Source: Bacillota bacterium
Lineage (GTDB): Bacteria; Bacillota; Clostridia; Lachnospirales; Lachnospiraceae
Assembly (NCBI GenBank): GCA_023442465.1
Contig: JAEZZQ010000001.1
Coordinates: forward strand, 62,001 to 126,000
Direction: 5' to 3'
Length of the DNA stretch: 64,000 bases
Below the pieces are notes generated by a model. The model made no database searches. It was not told the origin of the DNA and saw nothing but the letters and a program-made list of their open reading frames with translations. The translations under genes were made by a program, and so were the position numbers. Positions 1 through 7,606 of the stretch are shown one piece after another (positions within the stretch are counted from its first letter, which is position 1; each line of letters begins with the position of its first letter).

Positions 1-1
1 A

Positions 2-244
2 CTTTCCGAAGGAGATATTGTTTATATAGAAAGCAAAGTAAGCGCAAGCGATGAGGAATTGTCGGAAAGCGGAATCATGGAGCAGAGTGACTCAGTCGAT
101 GTAATAGGACAGGAAATGTCCGGTGACGGCAGCATGCCGGATGTAGAAAATTTTTCAGGCGGTGAAAATATGCAAAATGGCGGCGGCTTTTCCGGCAATG
201 GAGGAAATATGCCTGACATGAGCGGCGGCTTTCCCGGAAATTGA
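2..244 (+). CDS. C-terminal end of a membrane-fusion (HlyD/MacA-like) protein, cut by the window edge
   Basis: Only the last 80 residues are present; the reading frame is open from base 2 to a TGA at 242-244. The first residues (LSEGDIVYIE) match the end of the next gene (LSEGDTILIER), the last beta strand of a membrane-fusion protein of an ABC exporter. Unlike that neighbour, this protein continues for about 70 residues with an acidic stretch and then a Gly/Met/Asn-rich tail ending in GGFPGN. The same GGFPG motif recurs in the periplasm-side loop of the permease at 2025-3353, so the two probably work in one complex. The family assignment rests on this short end only. Confidence 0.6.
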   Translation, partial: LSEGDIVYIESKVSASDEELSESGIMEQSDSVDVIGQEMSGDGSMPDVENFSGGENMQNGGGFSGNGGNMPDMSGGFPGN

Positions 245-301
245 TATAAAAGCTGTAGGCCGAAGCTTTTAGGCCGTGAGAAAGGCATGAGGATTGAAAG
301 A

Positions 302-2014
302 ATGAAACAGAAATTGATTGCGTTTGTGAGGAAAATAAAGACGGCATTCAGTACCTTAAGCGGAAAGGGAATCATCAAGTGGAAGGAGCTTTATTCTGCG
401 GACAGAAAAAAAGCGTATGCTTTGGCCGGTATTATCTTCGCAGTATTTGCACTCTGTATCGCAGGCCTCATAAGCCTTGCCGTAATAAGCGGCAAGGATG
501 AAGTCACATATAGAGAGGCGCAGGTGCAAAAAGGAAACCTGACGGTAGGAGTTACAGAAAGCGGGAATGTGACTATCGGAACATCCGAGCAGACCTTCGA
601 CTTGGATATCAGTGAATATACGGGAAGCAGCAGTACTTTTGCATGGAACTCAGCTATGGGCGGAGGCATGGGACAGATGTTCCAGAATGCCGGAACCACC
701 ACCTCATCGTCTGCCGGCAGAACGTTAGAGGTAGAGAAGGTGTATGTGTCGGCGGGGCAGGAAATTGCAAAAGGGACTCCGATTTTAAAATTGACGGATG
801 AAAGTGTAAACAGTATCAGGCAGGAGCTTAAAGAGGATGCCTCTGATGCGCAGCTTACCTACGAGCAGACAGTAACGAATAAGCAGCAGGTGAGTACGCA
901 GGCGCAGGGCGATTTGGATATTAATACGGCATATGGCGCGTATGCGGAATCGGAATATAACAATACGCTGGCTGCACTGAATGAATCGGTAGAAAGCGTG
1001 AAAGAACAACTTGCCAAGGCGCAGGAGGATTTGGCGGAAGATACCGGGAACCTGGCAGAAAGCCAGACCCTGCTGGAGGAACAGAAAACGGTGCTGGCTA
1101 ATGCGGAATATGCAAGGGATTACACCAGCAGGGATGACAGCCTGTACTGGTGGATCGTAGCGGTGAATACGGTAAGCGATACGGAGGATCTGATAGAGAC
1201 TCTTGAGGATGAAATAGACAGTACAGAAGAAGAAATAGAGGACTTAAATAAAAGCATTGCCTCTTTGAATACTCAGCTTTTGCTGGCTCAGAAGGAGCTG
1301 GAGGCAGGAACCATCAAAGCGAAGGCACAGAAGGAGCTTCGGCAGTACCAATATGAAAATGCACAGGAAATTTATGATGTGACGGTAGGGCAGAGTGATT
1401 TTGAAAGGGAAAAGGCCAAGGTGGATTATGATACCGCACAAGAGAAACTGGATGAATTCGACAGTATCATTCAAGACGGAATCATCTCCTCCGAATATAC
1501 CGGCATCATTGCGCAGGTCGGCATAAATACAGGTGACAGCCTGGAGCAGGATAGCTTGCTTATTACGCTGAACGATTATGAAGAAGCGATGATAACAGTG
1601 ACGGTAGACGAAGGGGATATGGAATATGCACAGACGGGCAATGCGGTAAATGTGGTCTTCACGGCTTTTCCTGATGATGTATTCAAGGGTAAGGTCACAG
1701 AAATCGGCGACGCACAGATCAATAGCAGCACGAACACTACAACCTATTCGGTTACAGTGACCATTACAGGAAATATCGACGGTTTGTATGAAGGAATGAG
1801 TACGGAGGTCACCTTCATTACGAAGGAATCGGCAGAAGTGCTGTACATACCTAACCGGGCAGTCATCAGGGAAGGAACTGCGTCCTATGTGAAGCTGAGG
1901 GATGAAAATGGGAACATTGTAACGAGGAAAGTGACTGCCGGGTTCTCGGATGGCGTGCATGTGGAAATAAAGGAAGGGCTTTCAGAGGGAGATACCATAT
2001 TAATAGAAAGGTAA
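302..2014 (+). CDS. Efflux membrane-fusion protein, HlyD/MacA family
   Basis: This 570-aa protein probably links the permease and ATPase encoded just downstream to the cell exterior. It has a short basic cytoplasmic N-terminus, one membrane helix at about residues 40-62, a biotinyl-lipoyl-like part, a long Glu/Gln/Lys-rich coiled coil at about 175-345, then beta-barrel and C-terminal domains with typical phrases such as YTGIIAQVGINTGD and LYIPNRAVI. I chose the ATG at 302 because GAGGA lies 8 bases upstream; an in-frame ATG at 287 has a poorly spaced ribosome site. A Ser/Thr/Gly/Met-rich insert (about residues 110-140) interrupts the N-terminal beta region. The order fusion protein, permease, small protein, ATPase fits a MacAB-like exporter. 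The substrate cannot be read from sequence. Confidence 0.88.
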   Translation: MKQKLIAFVRKIKTAFSTLSGKGIIKWKELYSADRKKAYALAGIIFAVFALCIAGLISLAVISGKDEVTYREAQVQKGNLTVGVTESGNVTIGTSEQTFDLDISEYTGSSSTFAWNSAMGGGMGQMFQNAGTTTSSSAGRTLEVEKVYVSAGQEIAKGTPILKLTDESVNSIRQELKEDASDAQLTYEQTVTNKQQVSTQAQGDLDINTAYGAYAESEYNNTLAALNESVESVKEQLAKAQEDLAEDTGNLAESQTLLEEQKTVLANAEYARDYTSRDDSLYWWIVAVNTVSDTEDLIETLEDEIDSTEEEIEDLNKSIASLNTQLLLAQKELEAGTIKAKAQKELRQYQYENAQEIYDVTVGQSDFEREKAKVDYDTAQEKLDEFDSIIQDGIISSEYTGIIAQVGINTGDSLEQDSLLITLNDYEEAMITVTVDEGDMEYAQTGNAVNVVFTAFPDDVFKGKVTEIGDAQINSSTNTTTYSVTVTITGNIDGLYEGMSTEVTFITKESAEVLYIPNRAVIREGTASYVKLRDENGNIVTRKVTAGFSDGVHVEIKEGLSEGDTILIER

Positions 2015-2024
2015 GGTTAACAAC

Positions 2025-3353
2025 ATGAGATTATCGGAAATATTTAAGCTGGTCTGGCTGAACCTCTCGCAAAATAAATCGAAAGTTTTTCTGACCTCCA
2101 CCGGTATCATCGTAGGTGCCGCAACGATTATGCTCGTTATCGCCATAGGTACCGGGGGCAAGATGGAGGTGGCCGAGCAATTCAAGAACCTGAACGCGGG
2201 AGCCATAGACATCTCCTATGAATACACCGACAACGGCAGCAGCGGCTTCGGAGGCGGATTTCCGGGGGGAAACATGGGTGGTGGTTTTCCCGGCGGCGGC
2301 AATATGGGCGGAGGGGGCCCCGGCGATAGAGGAGGTTTCAGCGGAGGCTTTCCCGGCAGTGAGGAGCAGACGAATACGGAAAAAATCGTCTTGTCCGTGT
2401 CCGACATGGAGGATCTGGAAACCTTCGTCCCCGGAATCGCGAATACTACCATCTCCTATACGACAAAGGCTGACGTAGACGGCGGTGAGCTGGAAGAAAC
2501 GACGAATTATACGATAGCGGGCGTGAAAAGCAACTACGCCGAAATCAGCAATCTGGAGCTGGCGATCGGTGATTTCCTCACCGGGGAAAACGACGAATAC
2601 AAAGAAAAATCCTGCGTGCTGGGATACAGTGCGGCAAAGGAAATCTTCGGCAGCATGATAGATGCTTATGACGCTTCTGTATACATAGACAATCGTCCCT
2701 ATGTGGTGACGGGAGTGTTGTCGGAGATGGGAACGGTGGCATCGGGAATCAGTCCTGATGATGCGATATTTATCCCTTACGAGACGGGAATCAAATATTT
2801 GACGGGAAGTGATATCAGTCCTTCCATTACCTTAGTAGCGGAGGAAGTGAACGAAGTCGATCAAATCATTACATACGTGCAGGAAGTAATGGCAGAAAGC
2901 TATCCCAATGCGGAATTTACCATAACGGATGCGGGAAGTAAGATGGAAGCAGCATCCAAGTCCAATGAAACGCTGACTCTCTTACTCATCGCAATGGCTG
3001 TTATCGTATTTATTGTCGGAGGTATCGGCATTATGAACGTATTGTTCGTGTCGGTAAAGGAGAGGACGAATGAAATCGGTATACTGAAAGCGATTGGATG
3101 CAGTCAGAAGGATATTCTTCTGGAATTCCTTTTTGAAGCAAGCTGTATCAGCCTTATAGGCGCGGTGCTGGGTGTACTGGTTTCTCTGGGCATTACGCCT
3201 GTTATCGAGAGTTTTTCCGTGCGTGTGGAACTGAGTCTGTGGGGCGGATTATTATCTCTGGCCTTCGGAGTTCTGACCGGAACTATCTTCGGCTTTTATC
3301 CCGCATATAAAGCGTCGGTGCTCATTCCGGTAGTCGCTCTTAACCATGAATAA
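2025..3353 (+). CDS. MacB-like ABC transporter permease (FtsX superfamily) with a glycine-rich loop
   Basis: A 442-aa permease: one N-terminal membrane helix (about 20-43), a large extracytoplasmic MacB-type domain, and three C-terminal helices with the FtsX signature around NVLFVSVKERTNEIGILKAIG. Right after the first helix, residues 70-110 are an unusual low-complexity insert of repeated GGFPGG, GGNMGGG and GGFSGG units. The insert matches in style the tail of the truncated protein at the window start. It sits 10 bases after the membrane-fusion gene and overlaps no real downstream start. The family exports peptides, macrolides or lipoproteins; which applies here is not visible. Confidence 0.9.
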   Translation: MRLSEIFKLVWLNLSQNKSKVFLTSTGIIVGAATIMLVIAIGTGGKMEVAEQFKNLNAGAIDISYEYTDNGSSGFGGGFPGGNMGGGFPGGGNMGGGGPGDRGGFSGGFPGSEEQTNTEKIVLSVSDMEDLETFVPGIANTTISYTTKADVDGGELEETTNYTIAGVKSNYAEISNLELAIGDFLTGENDEYKEKSCVLGYSAAKEIFGSMIDAYDASVYIDNRPYVVTGVLSEMGTVASGISPDDAIFIPYETGIKYLTGSDISPSITLVAEEVNEVDQIITYVQEVMAESYPNAEFTITDAGSKMEAASKSNETLTLLLIAMAVIVFIVGGIGIMNVLFVSVKERTNEIGILKAIGCSQKDILLEFLFEASCISLIGAVLGVLVSLGITPVIESFSVRVELSLWGGLLSLAFGVLTGTIFGFYPAYKASVLIPVVALNHE

Positions 3354-3378
3354 GGCTTATGTCATAGGAGGAATAGAA

Positions 3379-3753
3379 ATGAAACAAGAATCGAAAAAAA
3401 GGAAAGGGCGGAAGGAAACGATCATCGCGGTGATTCTGCTGATAGGGGTGGTCTGCTTCACCGGGTTTACCATGACGGCAAAAAACTCCTCACAAAGCGA
3501 CCAGATACAGATTACCGCGGGAAAAAATGAAGAGATCATATATGCCCGCCTTACGTCGGTAATCGGGAACGACATTATTTGTACTTTAACAGAGAGCGGA
3601 GAGGAAAAAGATTACGAGATTCCTGTAGGAACCGATGTAATTACAAGACTCGGTACAGTTACCACATTTTCCAGACTGTCGGAGGGGAACAATGTAGCCA
3701 TTTTATTGGAAAAGGGTACCGATATAGTGAAGTCAGTGTGGATAACGGAATAA
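3379..3753 (+). CDS. Small single-pass membrane protein of the exporter operon
   Basis: A 124-aa protein with a strongly basic N-terminus, one membrane helix (about residues 13-31) and an extracytoplasmic beta-rich domain of about 85 residues. I use the ATG at 3379 because GGAGG lies at 3367-3371; an upstream in-frame ATG at 3346 would overlap the permease and lacks a good ribosome site. I recognise no named family. Its position between permease and ATPase genes suggests an accessory subunit of the exporter, but no motif proves this. Confidence 0.75.
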   Translation: MKQESKKRKGRKETIIAVILLIGVVCFTGFTMTAKNSSQSDQIQITAGKNEEIIYARLTSVIGNDIICTLTESGEEKDYEIPVGTDVITRLGTVTTFSRLSEGNNVAILLEKGTDIVKSVWITE

Positions 3754-3779
3754 TCCATAGTCCCAAAAAGGAGAAGAAG

Positions 3780-4469
3780 ATGCAGGAAAGCAGCAAAAAT
3801 GACAGCATGATAGCTATGATGAATATCAATAAGGGGTATATGCTGGGAGAAGAAAAGGTGCCCGTTCTCCACGACATCTGTTTTCAGGTGGAAAAGGGAG
3901 AGTTCGTAGCTATTCTGGGCCCTTCCGGTTCGGGAAAGACTACTCTCATGAATATTATCGGTTGTATGGATGTGCTGGATGAAGGGTCTTATTTTCTGGA
4001 CGGACAGCCGATTCATGAGATGCCGGAAAAGCGGCTGAACGATGTGAGAAACAAGGAAATCGGATTTATCTTCCAGAACTATCAGTTGATTTCTACCTAT
4101 AATATCTTGCAGAATATTACCATGCCGCTTATCGTTCGGGGTATGACAACAAAAGAAGCGGAAGAAAAATGTATGGATACCATCCGTTTGCTTGGGTTGG
4201 ACCATAGAATGAAGCATAAGCCTTCGGAGCTTTCCGGAGGACAGAAGCAGAGAGTGTCCATAGCCCGGGCACTGGTGGGAGAACCCGCCGTCCTTTTGGC
4301 AGATGAGCCTACCGGAGCGCTGGACAGCAACAGCGGCAAGGATGTGCTCAAGCTGTTTAAGGATTTGAACGACATGGGGCACACAATTGTCATGATTACT
4401 CATGATTTAAATGTGGCGAAGTCGGCGGGAAGAATCGTGCATATCGTCGATGGATGTCTAAAGGAATAA
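3780..4469 (+). CDS. ABC transporter ATP-binding protein (MacB/LolD type)
   Basis: A 229-aa ATPase of the exporter. Walker A (GPSGSGKTT) is near residues 47-55, the Q-loop phrase FIFQNYQLI follows, then the signature LSGGQKQRVSIARAL, Walker B (VLLADEPTGALD) and the switch histidine in MITHDLNVA. The frame stays open upstream to about 3579, but the ATG at 3780 follows GGAGAAGAAG and gives the usual length for the family. It ends the operon: a strong terminator lies 40 bases later. It powers the permease at 2025-3353. Confidence 0.93.
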   Translation: MQESSKNDSMIAMMNINKGYMLGEEKVPVLHDICFQVEKGEFVAILGPSGSGKTTLMNIIGCMDVLDEGSYFLDGQPIHEMPEKRLNDVRNKEIGFIFQNYQLISTYNILQNITMPLIVRGMTTKEAEEKCMDTIRLLGLDHRMKHKPSELSGGQKQRVSIARALVGEPAVLLADEPTGALDSNSGKDVLKLFKDLNDMGHTIVMITHDLNVAKSAGRIVHIVDGCLKE

Positions 4470-4509
4470 TTACATTTGAGTAACCGCGGCTCCTACAGTA
4501 ACACCGCTG

Positions 4510-4545
4510 AGCAGGAAACCTGAAAACAGGTATCCTGCTTTTTTC
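4510..4545 (+). terminator. Rho-independent terminator after the exporter operon
   Basis: AGCAGGA-A-ACCTG, loop AAAA, CAGGT-A-TCCTGCT, then TTTTTT. The stem is perfect apart from one A-A mismatch. Confidence 0.92.
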
Positions 4546-4552
4546 TATACCC

Positions 4553-4582
4553 TTGACAAACGGTCGGAAATGGAGCAATATT
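4553..4582 (+). promoter_or_regulatory. Possible housekeeping promoter upstream of the sigV-like gene
   Basis: TTGACA at 4553-4558 and AATATT at 4577-4582 with an 18-base spacer. It would give basal expression in addition to the ECF promoter just downstream. Confidence 0.45.
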
Positions 4583-4608
4583 GTTAAAATTTATAAATTT
4601 CATGATCA

Positions 4609-4635
4609 TGAAACTTTTTCTTATGCATAAACGTC
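4609..4635 (+). promoter_or_regulatory. ECF-type autoregulatory promoter of the sigV-like gene
   Basis: TGAAAC at 4609-4614, then a 17-base spacer starting with a T run, then CGTC at 4632-4635. This is the known form of promoters read by SigV/SigW/SigM-class ECF factors. It lies about 30 bases before the start codon of an ECF sigma gene, so autoregulation is the natural reading. Confidence 0.75.
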
Positions 4636-4664
4636 TAATTGATGTAGCTGCGAAGGAGGATAAA

Positions 4665-5138
4665 ATGAGTAAAAATAAAACAGAAGAAATCGTAGAGAAA
4701 ACATTCATTATGAATTACAGCAAATATTACAGGCTTGCATACAGCTATGTGCATAATGAAGCAGATGCCGTGGATATCGTACAGGAGGCTGCCTATAGAG
4801 CCATTTTAAAAAGCGACTCCTTGAAAAATGCTTCATTTGCGGACACATGGATATGCCGGATTGTAATAAATGAAGCTTATTCTGTGCTCAGGAAAAAGAA
4901 AACCGAGCCTTTGGAAGCAGAAGAAAATGGTATAGTACAGGAAGACAGGTATGAAGATATAGACTTAAGGAATGCAATTGAAAACCTGGATGCGGAGGAT
5001 AAAACTGTAATTATCCTAAGATATTATGAGGATAAAAAGCTGGAAGAGATTGCAGAAATCATGGAGATGAATCTCAGTACAGTGAAGAGCCGTTTATATC
5101 GTGTGCTGGATAAGCTTAGGCTTGTTCTGGCGGATTAG
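4665..5138 (+). CDS. sigV: ECF sigma factor, SigV-like
   Basis: A 157-aa extracytoplasmic-function sigma factor. Region 2 is around DAVDIVQEAAYRAILKS and region 4 contains LEEIAEIMEMNLSTVKSRLYR, the recognition helix. The frame is open upstream, but the ATG at 4665 has AAGGAGGA 4-11 bases before it. The next gene is an RsiV-type anti-sigma factor, which is why I prefer SigV over other ECF groups. In Bacillus and Clostridioides SigV responds to lysozyme; that role is inferred here from the partner. It is likely autoregulated by the TGAAAC/CGTC promoter upstream. Confidence 0.85.
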   Translation: MSKNKTEEIVEKTFIMNYSKYYRLAYSYVHNEADAVDIVQEAAYRAILKSDSLKNASFADTWICRIVINEAYSVLRKKKTEPLEAEENGIVQEDRYEDIDLRNAIENLDAEDKTVIILRYYEDKKLEEIAEIMEMNLSTVKSRLYRVLDKLRLVLAD

Positions 5139-5146
5139 GAGGTATT

Positions 5147-6028
5147 ATGAAAAAAGCTGAAGAAAAATTAATGGGTTTAAAGAAGGAATATGAAAATATG
5201 CAGGTGCCGGATGAAGGGGCAGAAATAATGAAAAAAGCAATGGATAGAGCGAAGGCGGATAAGAGAAGGGCGGAGACGAAGAAACAGTGGAACCGGGCTG
5301 TGATCGGAGCTGCTGCGGCAATTGCCATATTGGTTATTCTTCCGAATACAAATGAAAAAGTCGCATATGCAATGGAGAGGATTCCCCTAATCGGAAAAAT
5401 ATTTGACGCGATTACTATCCGTGACTATACATATGATGACGGGCATAACAGCGCCGAGGTTAAGGTTCCGAAGGTAATAACGGAAGAAGAGGAGTCAAAA
5501 GAACATCCTGCTGTTGATCAGGTCAATAAAAGTGTAGATGAATATACAAAAGAGCTGCTGACACAATTTGAAAATAATATGCAGATGGAAGGATATCAGA
5601 ATTTAGATGTATCTTACGAAGTAGTTACCGATAATGATACGTGGTTTGCCCTGGATATAGCGGCTGTGCAGACTGAGGCAAGCGGCTATGAATTCCATAG
5701 ATTCTACAATATCGATAAAATTACGGGAGAAAACGTAGAATTAAAAGATTTGTTCAAAGAAGGCAGCAACTATCTTTCTATGGTCAGCGAAGAGATTAAA
5801 AAGCAGATGCAGACTAAGATGTCCGAAGACGAAGGTTCGATTTATTGGTTAGATAATCAGGATTATCCGGAGGATAATTTTAAGGAAATAAAGGCTGACC
5901 AGAATTTTTATCTGGATAATGAAGGAAATCTTGTTATTATATTCGATGAATATGAAGTGGCTCCGGGTTATATGGGTGTACAGAGATTTACGATAGACAA
6001 AGAGGTGATAAGCGATATATTAAAATAA
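5147..6028 (+). CDS. rsiV: RsiV-type anti-sigma factor with DUF3298 domain
   Basis: A 293-aa membrane-anchored anti-sigma factor, 8 bases after the sigma gene with ribosome site GGAGG. The cytoplasmic N-terminus (about 1-50) is charged and helical, one membrane helix lies at about 51-65, and the outer part ends in a DUF3298-type domain (NIDKITGENVELKDLFKEG). In known RsiV proteins this outer domain binds lysozyme directly, which triggers cleavage and release of SigV. The phrase KVAYAMERIPLIGKIF after the helix also occurs in DUF4179-type anti-sigma proteins, so the family border is not absolute. Confidence 0.8.
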   Translation: MKKAEEKLMGLKKEYENMQVPDEGAEIMKKAMDRAKADKRRAETKKQWNRAVIGAAAAIAILVILPNTNEKVAYAMERIPLIGKIFDAITIRDYTYDDGHNSAEVKVPKVITEEEESKEHPAVDQVNKSVDEYTKELLTQFENNMQMEGYQNLDVSYEVVTDNDTWFALDIAAVQTEASGYEFHRFYNIDKITGENVELKDLFKEGSNYLSMVSEEIKKQMQTKMSEDEGSIYWLDNQDYPEDNFKEIKADQNFYLDNEGNLVIIFDEYEVAPGYMGVQRFTIDKEVISDILK

Positions 6029-6306
6029 GAGCAAACAAATTCATATAATGACTGTAATCTGGATGCTTTTTCTGAAAATATCAGCGCAATGAAGGCATGA
6101 CAACAGATAAAGCTTATCGGAGGAGTATTCAGAAGAAGTATAGAATACGAAAAAGACAATTTTATTCAAAAAAGCACAAAGAAACATCAAGACAAATGTG
6201 CCGCATTTATATAAAATGATAAAGAAATATAAATCCTTCTTTTAATAATGTATGGAAGTCGAATTGGTATTTGGGGGGTATATGCTTTAGAATCACATTT
6301 TCTTTT
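6029..6306. other. Gene-free stretch between rsiV and the cotJ operon
   Basis: AT-rich sequence with stops in all frames. I see no gene, structured RNA or repeat in it. Confidence 0.5.
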
Positions 6307-6350
6307 GAGGAACAGCCGTATGGCCTTTTTGGGTCGTGCGGCTGTTTCTC
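6307..6350. terminator. Hairpin between converging rsiV and cotJC genes
   Basis: GAGGAACAGCCG (6307-6318) pairs with CGGCTGTTTCTC (6339-6350), one G-U pair. Neither side has a long T run, so it is a weak terminator or a convergent roadblock. Confidence 0.55.
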
Positions 6351-6362
6351 TTAAGAGAAATA

Positions 6363-6980
6363 CTATAACTTACCGTGGAACATATCTTTATCGAATTCCG
6401 GATTAAAGTAATAATAATTTTTACTATCCAGCTTATCTTTTGTTTTTTCCAAAGCTTCCCCGAATCTTTGGAAATGAACAATTTCCCTTGTTCTTAAGAA
6501 CTTTAACGGCTCTCTGACTTCAGGCTCCGGAATCATACGAAGCAGGTTATCGTATACCGTCCTTGCTTTTTGTTCTGCGGCAAGGTCTTCTGTTAAATCA
6601 GTGATCGCATCTCCTTTAGACTGAAATTCTATTGCGGTAAAGGGTAATCCGGCGGCGGCCTGCGGCCAAAGGGCAGTGGTATGATCGATATAATATGCAT
6701 CAAAGCCTGCTGTCTTAGCCTGTTCGATCGTAAGATTCTTTGTTAACTGATATACCATTGCACATATGATTTCCATATGTGCCAATTCCTCCGTACCGAT
6801 ATCTGTTAACAGACCTCCGACTTCTTTGACCGGCATGCTGTAGCGTTGTGATAAATAACGCATAGATGCTGATAATTCTCCGTCCGGCCCCCCGTATTGG
6901 CTGATAATTAGCTGTGCAGTCTTCGGACATGTTTTCGTGATTTTAACCGGGTACTGAAGTCTTTTTTCATAAATCCACAT
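6363..6980 (-). CDS. cotJC: Spore coat protein CotJC (manganese-catalase family)
   Basis: A 205-aa ferritin-like protein of the manganese-catalase family. Metal-ligand type motifs are visible: GTEELAHMEI near residues 62-71 and RTREIVHFQRFGEAL near 163-177. The phrase YGGPDGELSASMRYL is typical of CotJC. In spore formers CotJC sits in the coat and is thought to protect against peroxide. Its start codon follows directly on the stop codon of the cotJA-cotJB fusion, so the two are co-transcribed. Confidence 0.92.
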   Translation of the reverse strand: MWIYEKRLQYPVKITKTCPKTAQLIISQYGGPDGELSASMRYLSQRYSMPVKEVGGLLTDIGTEELAHMEIICAMVYQLTKNLTIEQAKTAGFDAYYIDHTTALWPQAAAGLPFTAIEFQSKGDAITDLTEDLAAEQKARTVYDNLLRMIPEPEVREPLKFLRTREIVHFQRFGEALEKTKDKLDSKNYYYFNPEFDKDMFHGKL

Positions 6981-7439
6981 TTATACGCACGCTCCTTCCC
7001 ATGGCATCGGACCATCCTGCAAGCAAAAGCTTGTTTCGCCGCTTTTGCATTGAGGAACGCATAGTTTGGTCAAAGGATAAAATTCCTGTGCAAACTGTTT
7101 CCTAAGCTCTGCGCACTCCTGTGCTTTTTCGCGGTAAAGCTTAAGTGCTTCAGCATCCTGTTCATGTGTGTCTAAATACAGTGTCAGGTCATCCAGAAAA
7201 AAACTGATCTGATTGATTTTTGTCATTAATTGCTCCCTGTCTTTTTGCTCTTTTGAAATTCCCAGGTTTTTCAAGCCGCTTGCAATAGGATTTGTGGTTC
7301 CCATTACAGACTCGCTCGCAAAAAACGGCATATTTAAATCTTGGAATATGGTACCGACATTAAGCGCTTCTTCCTGCGAATATAATTCACCCCACGGCTG
7401 TATCGGTACATTTGCAATTGCCAAATGATTTTCAGACAT
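6981..7439 (-). CDS. Fused CotJA-CotJB spore coat protein
   Basis: A 152-aa protein joining two coat proteins that are normally separate. Residues 1-55 match CotJA (PWGELYSQEEALNVGTIF and MPFF). Residues 68-152 match CotJB (ISFFLDDLTLYLDTHEQDAE, then FYPLTKLC and the closing MPWE). The linker of about 15 residues is polar. The ATG at 7439 follows AAGGAG; a longer frame to 7487 has no ribosome site. CotJA, CotJB and CotJC interact in the coat, so a fusion is plausible. No internal stop or second good start is seen between the halves. Confidence 0.82.
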   Translation of the reverse strand: MSENHLAIANVPIQPWGELYSQEEALNVGTIFQDLNMPFFASESVMGTTNPIASGLKNLGISKEQKDREQLMTKINQISFFLDDLTLYLDTHEQDAEALKLYREKAQECAELRKQFAQEFYPLTKLCVPQCKSGETSFCLQDGPMPWEGACV

Positions 7440-7440
7440 A

Positions 7441-7532
7441 AAAAACTCCTTTCTTGTTAATACTGTTTTTGTAATGAAATGTAACATTTCAAAAATTACA
7501 TTATTAGTATTTCCCGGAAAGGAGTTTTTACA
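7441..7532. repeat. 13-bp inverted repeat flanking the cotJ upstream region
   Basis: AAAAACTCCTTTC at 7441-7453 is exactly repeated in reverse complement (GAAAGGAGTTTTT) at 7520-7532. The left copy contains the ribosome site of the cotJA-cotJB gene. The right copy is also ribosome-site-like on the plus strand and precedes TTG and a frame of only 11 codons. Confidence 0.6.
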
Positions 7533-7606
7533 TTGGGAATGACTTGTATTTTATTTGTACATAAATGAGTGTGCGAAACATAGTTTTGTTTATTTGGAGG
7601 TGATTT

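Noticed and set aside
1244..1960. A 238-codon open frame antisense to the membrane-fusion gene
   Set aside because: It mirrors the strong coding frame on the other strand, has no ribosome site, and its product has no recognisable family features.
6029..6306. Small gene in the rsiV-cotJ gap
   Set aside because: All frames are interrupted by stops; a GGGGGGT followed by ATG near 6270-6290 leads to a stop after two codons.
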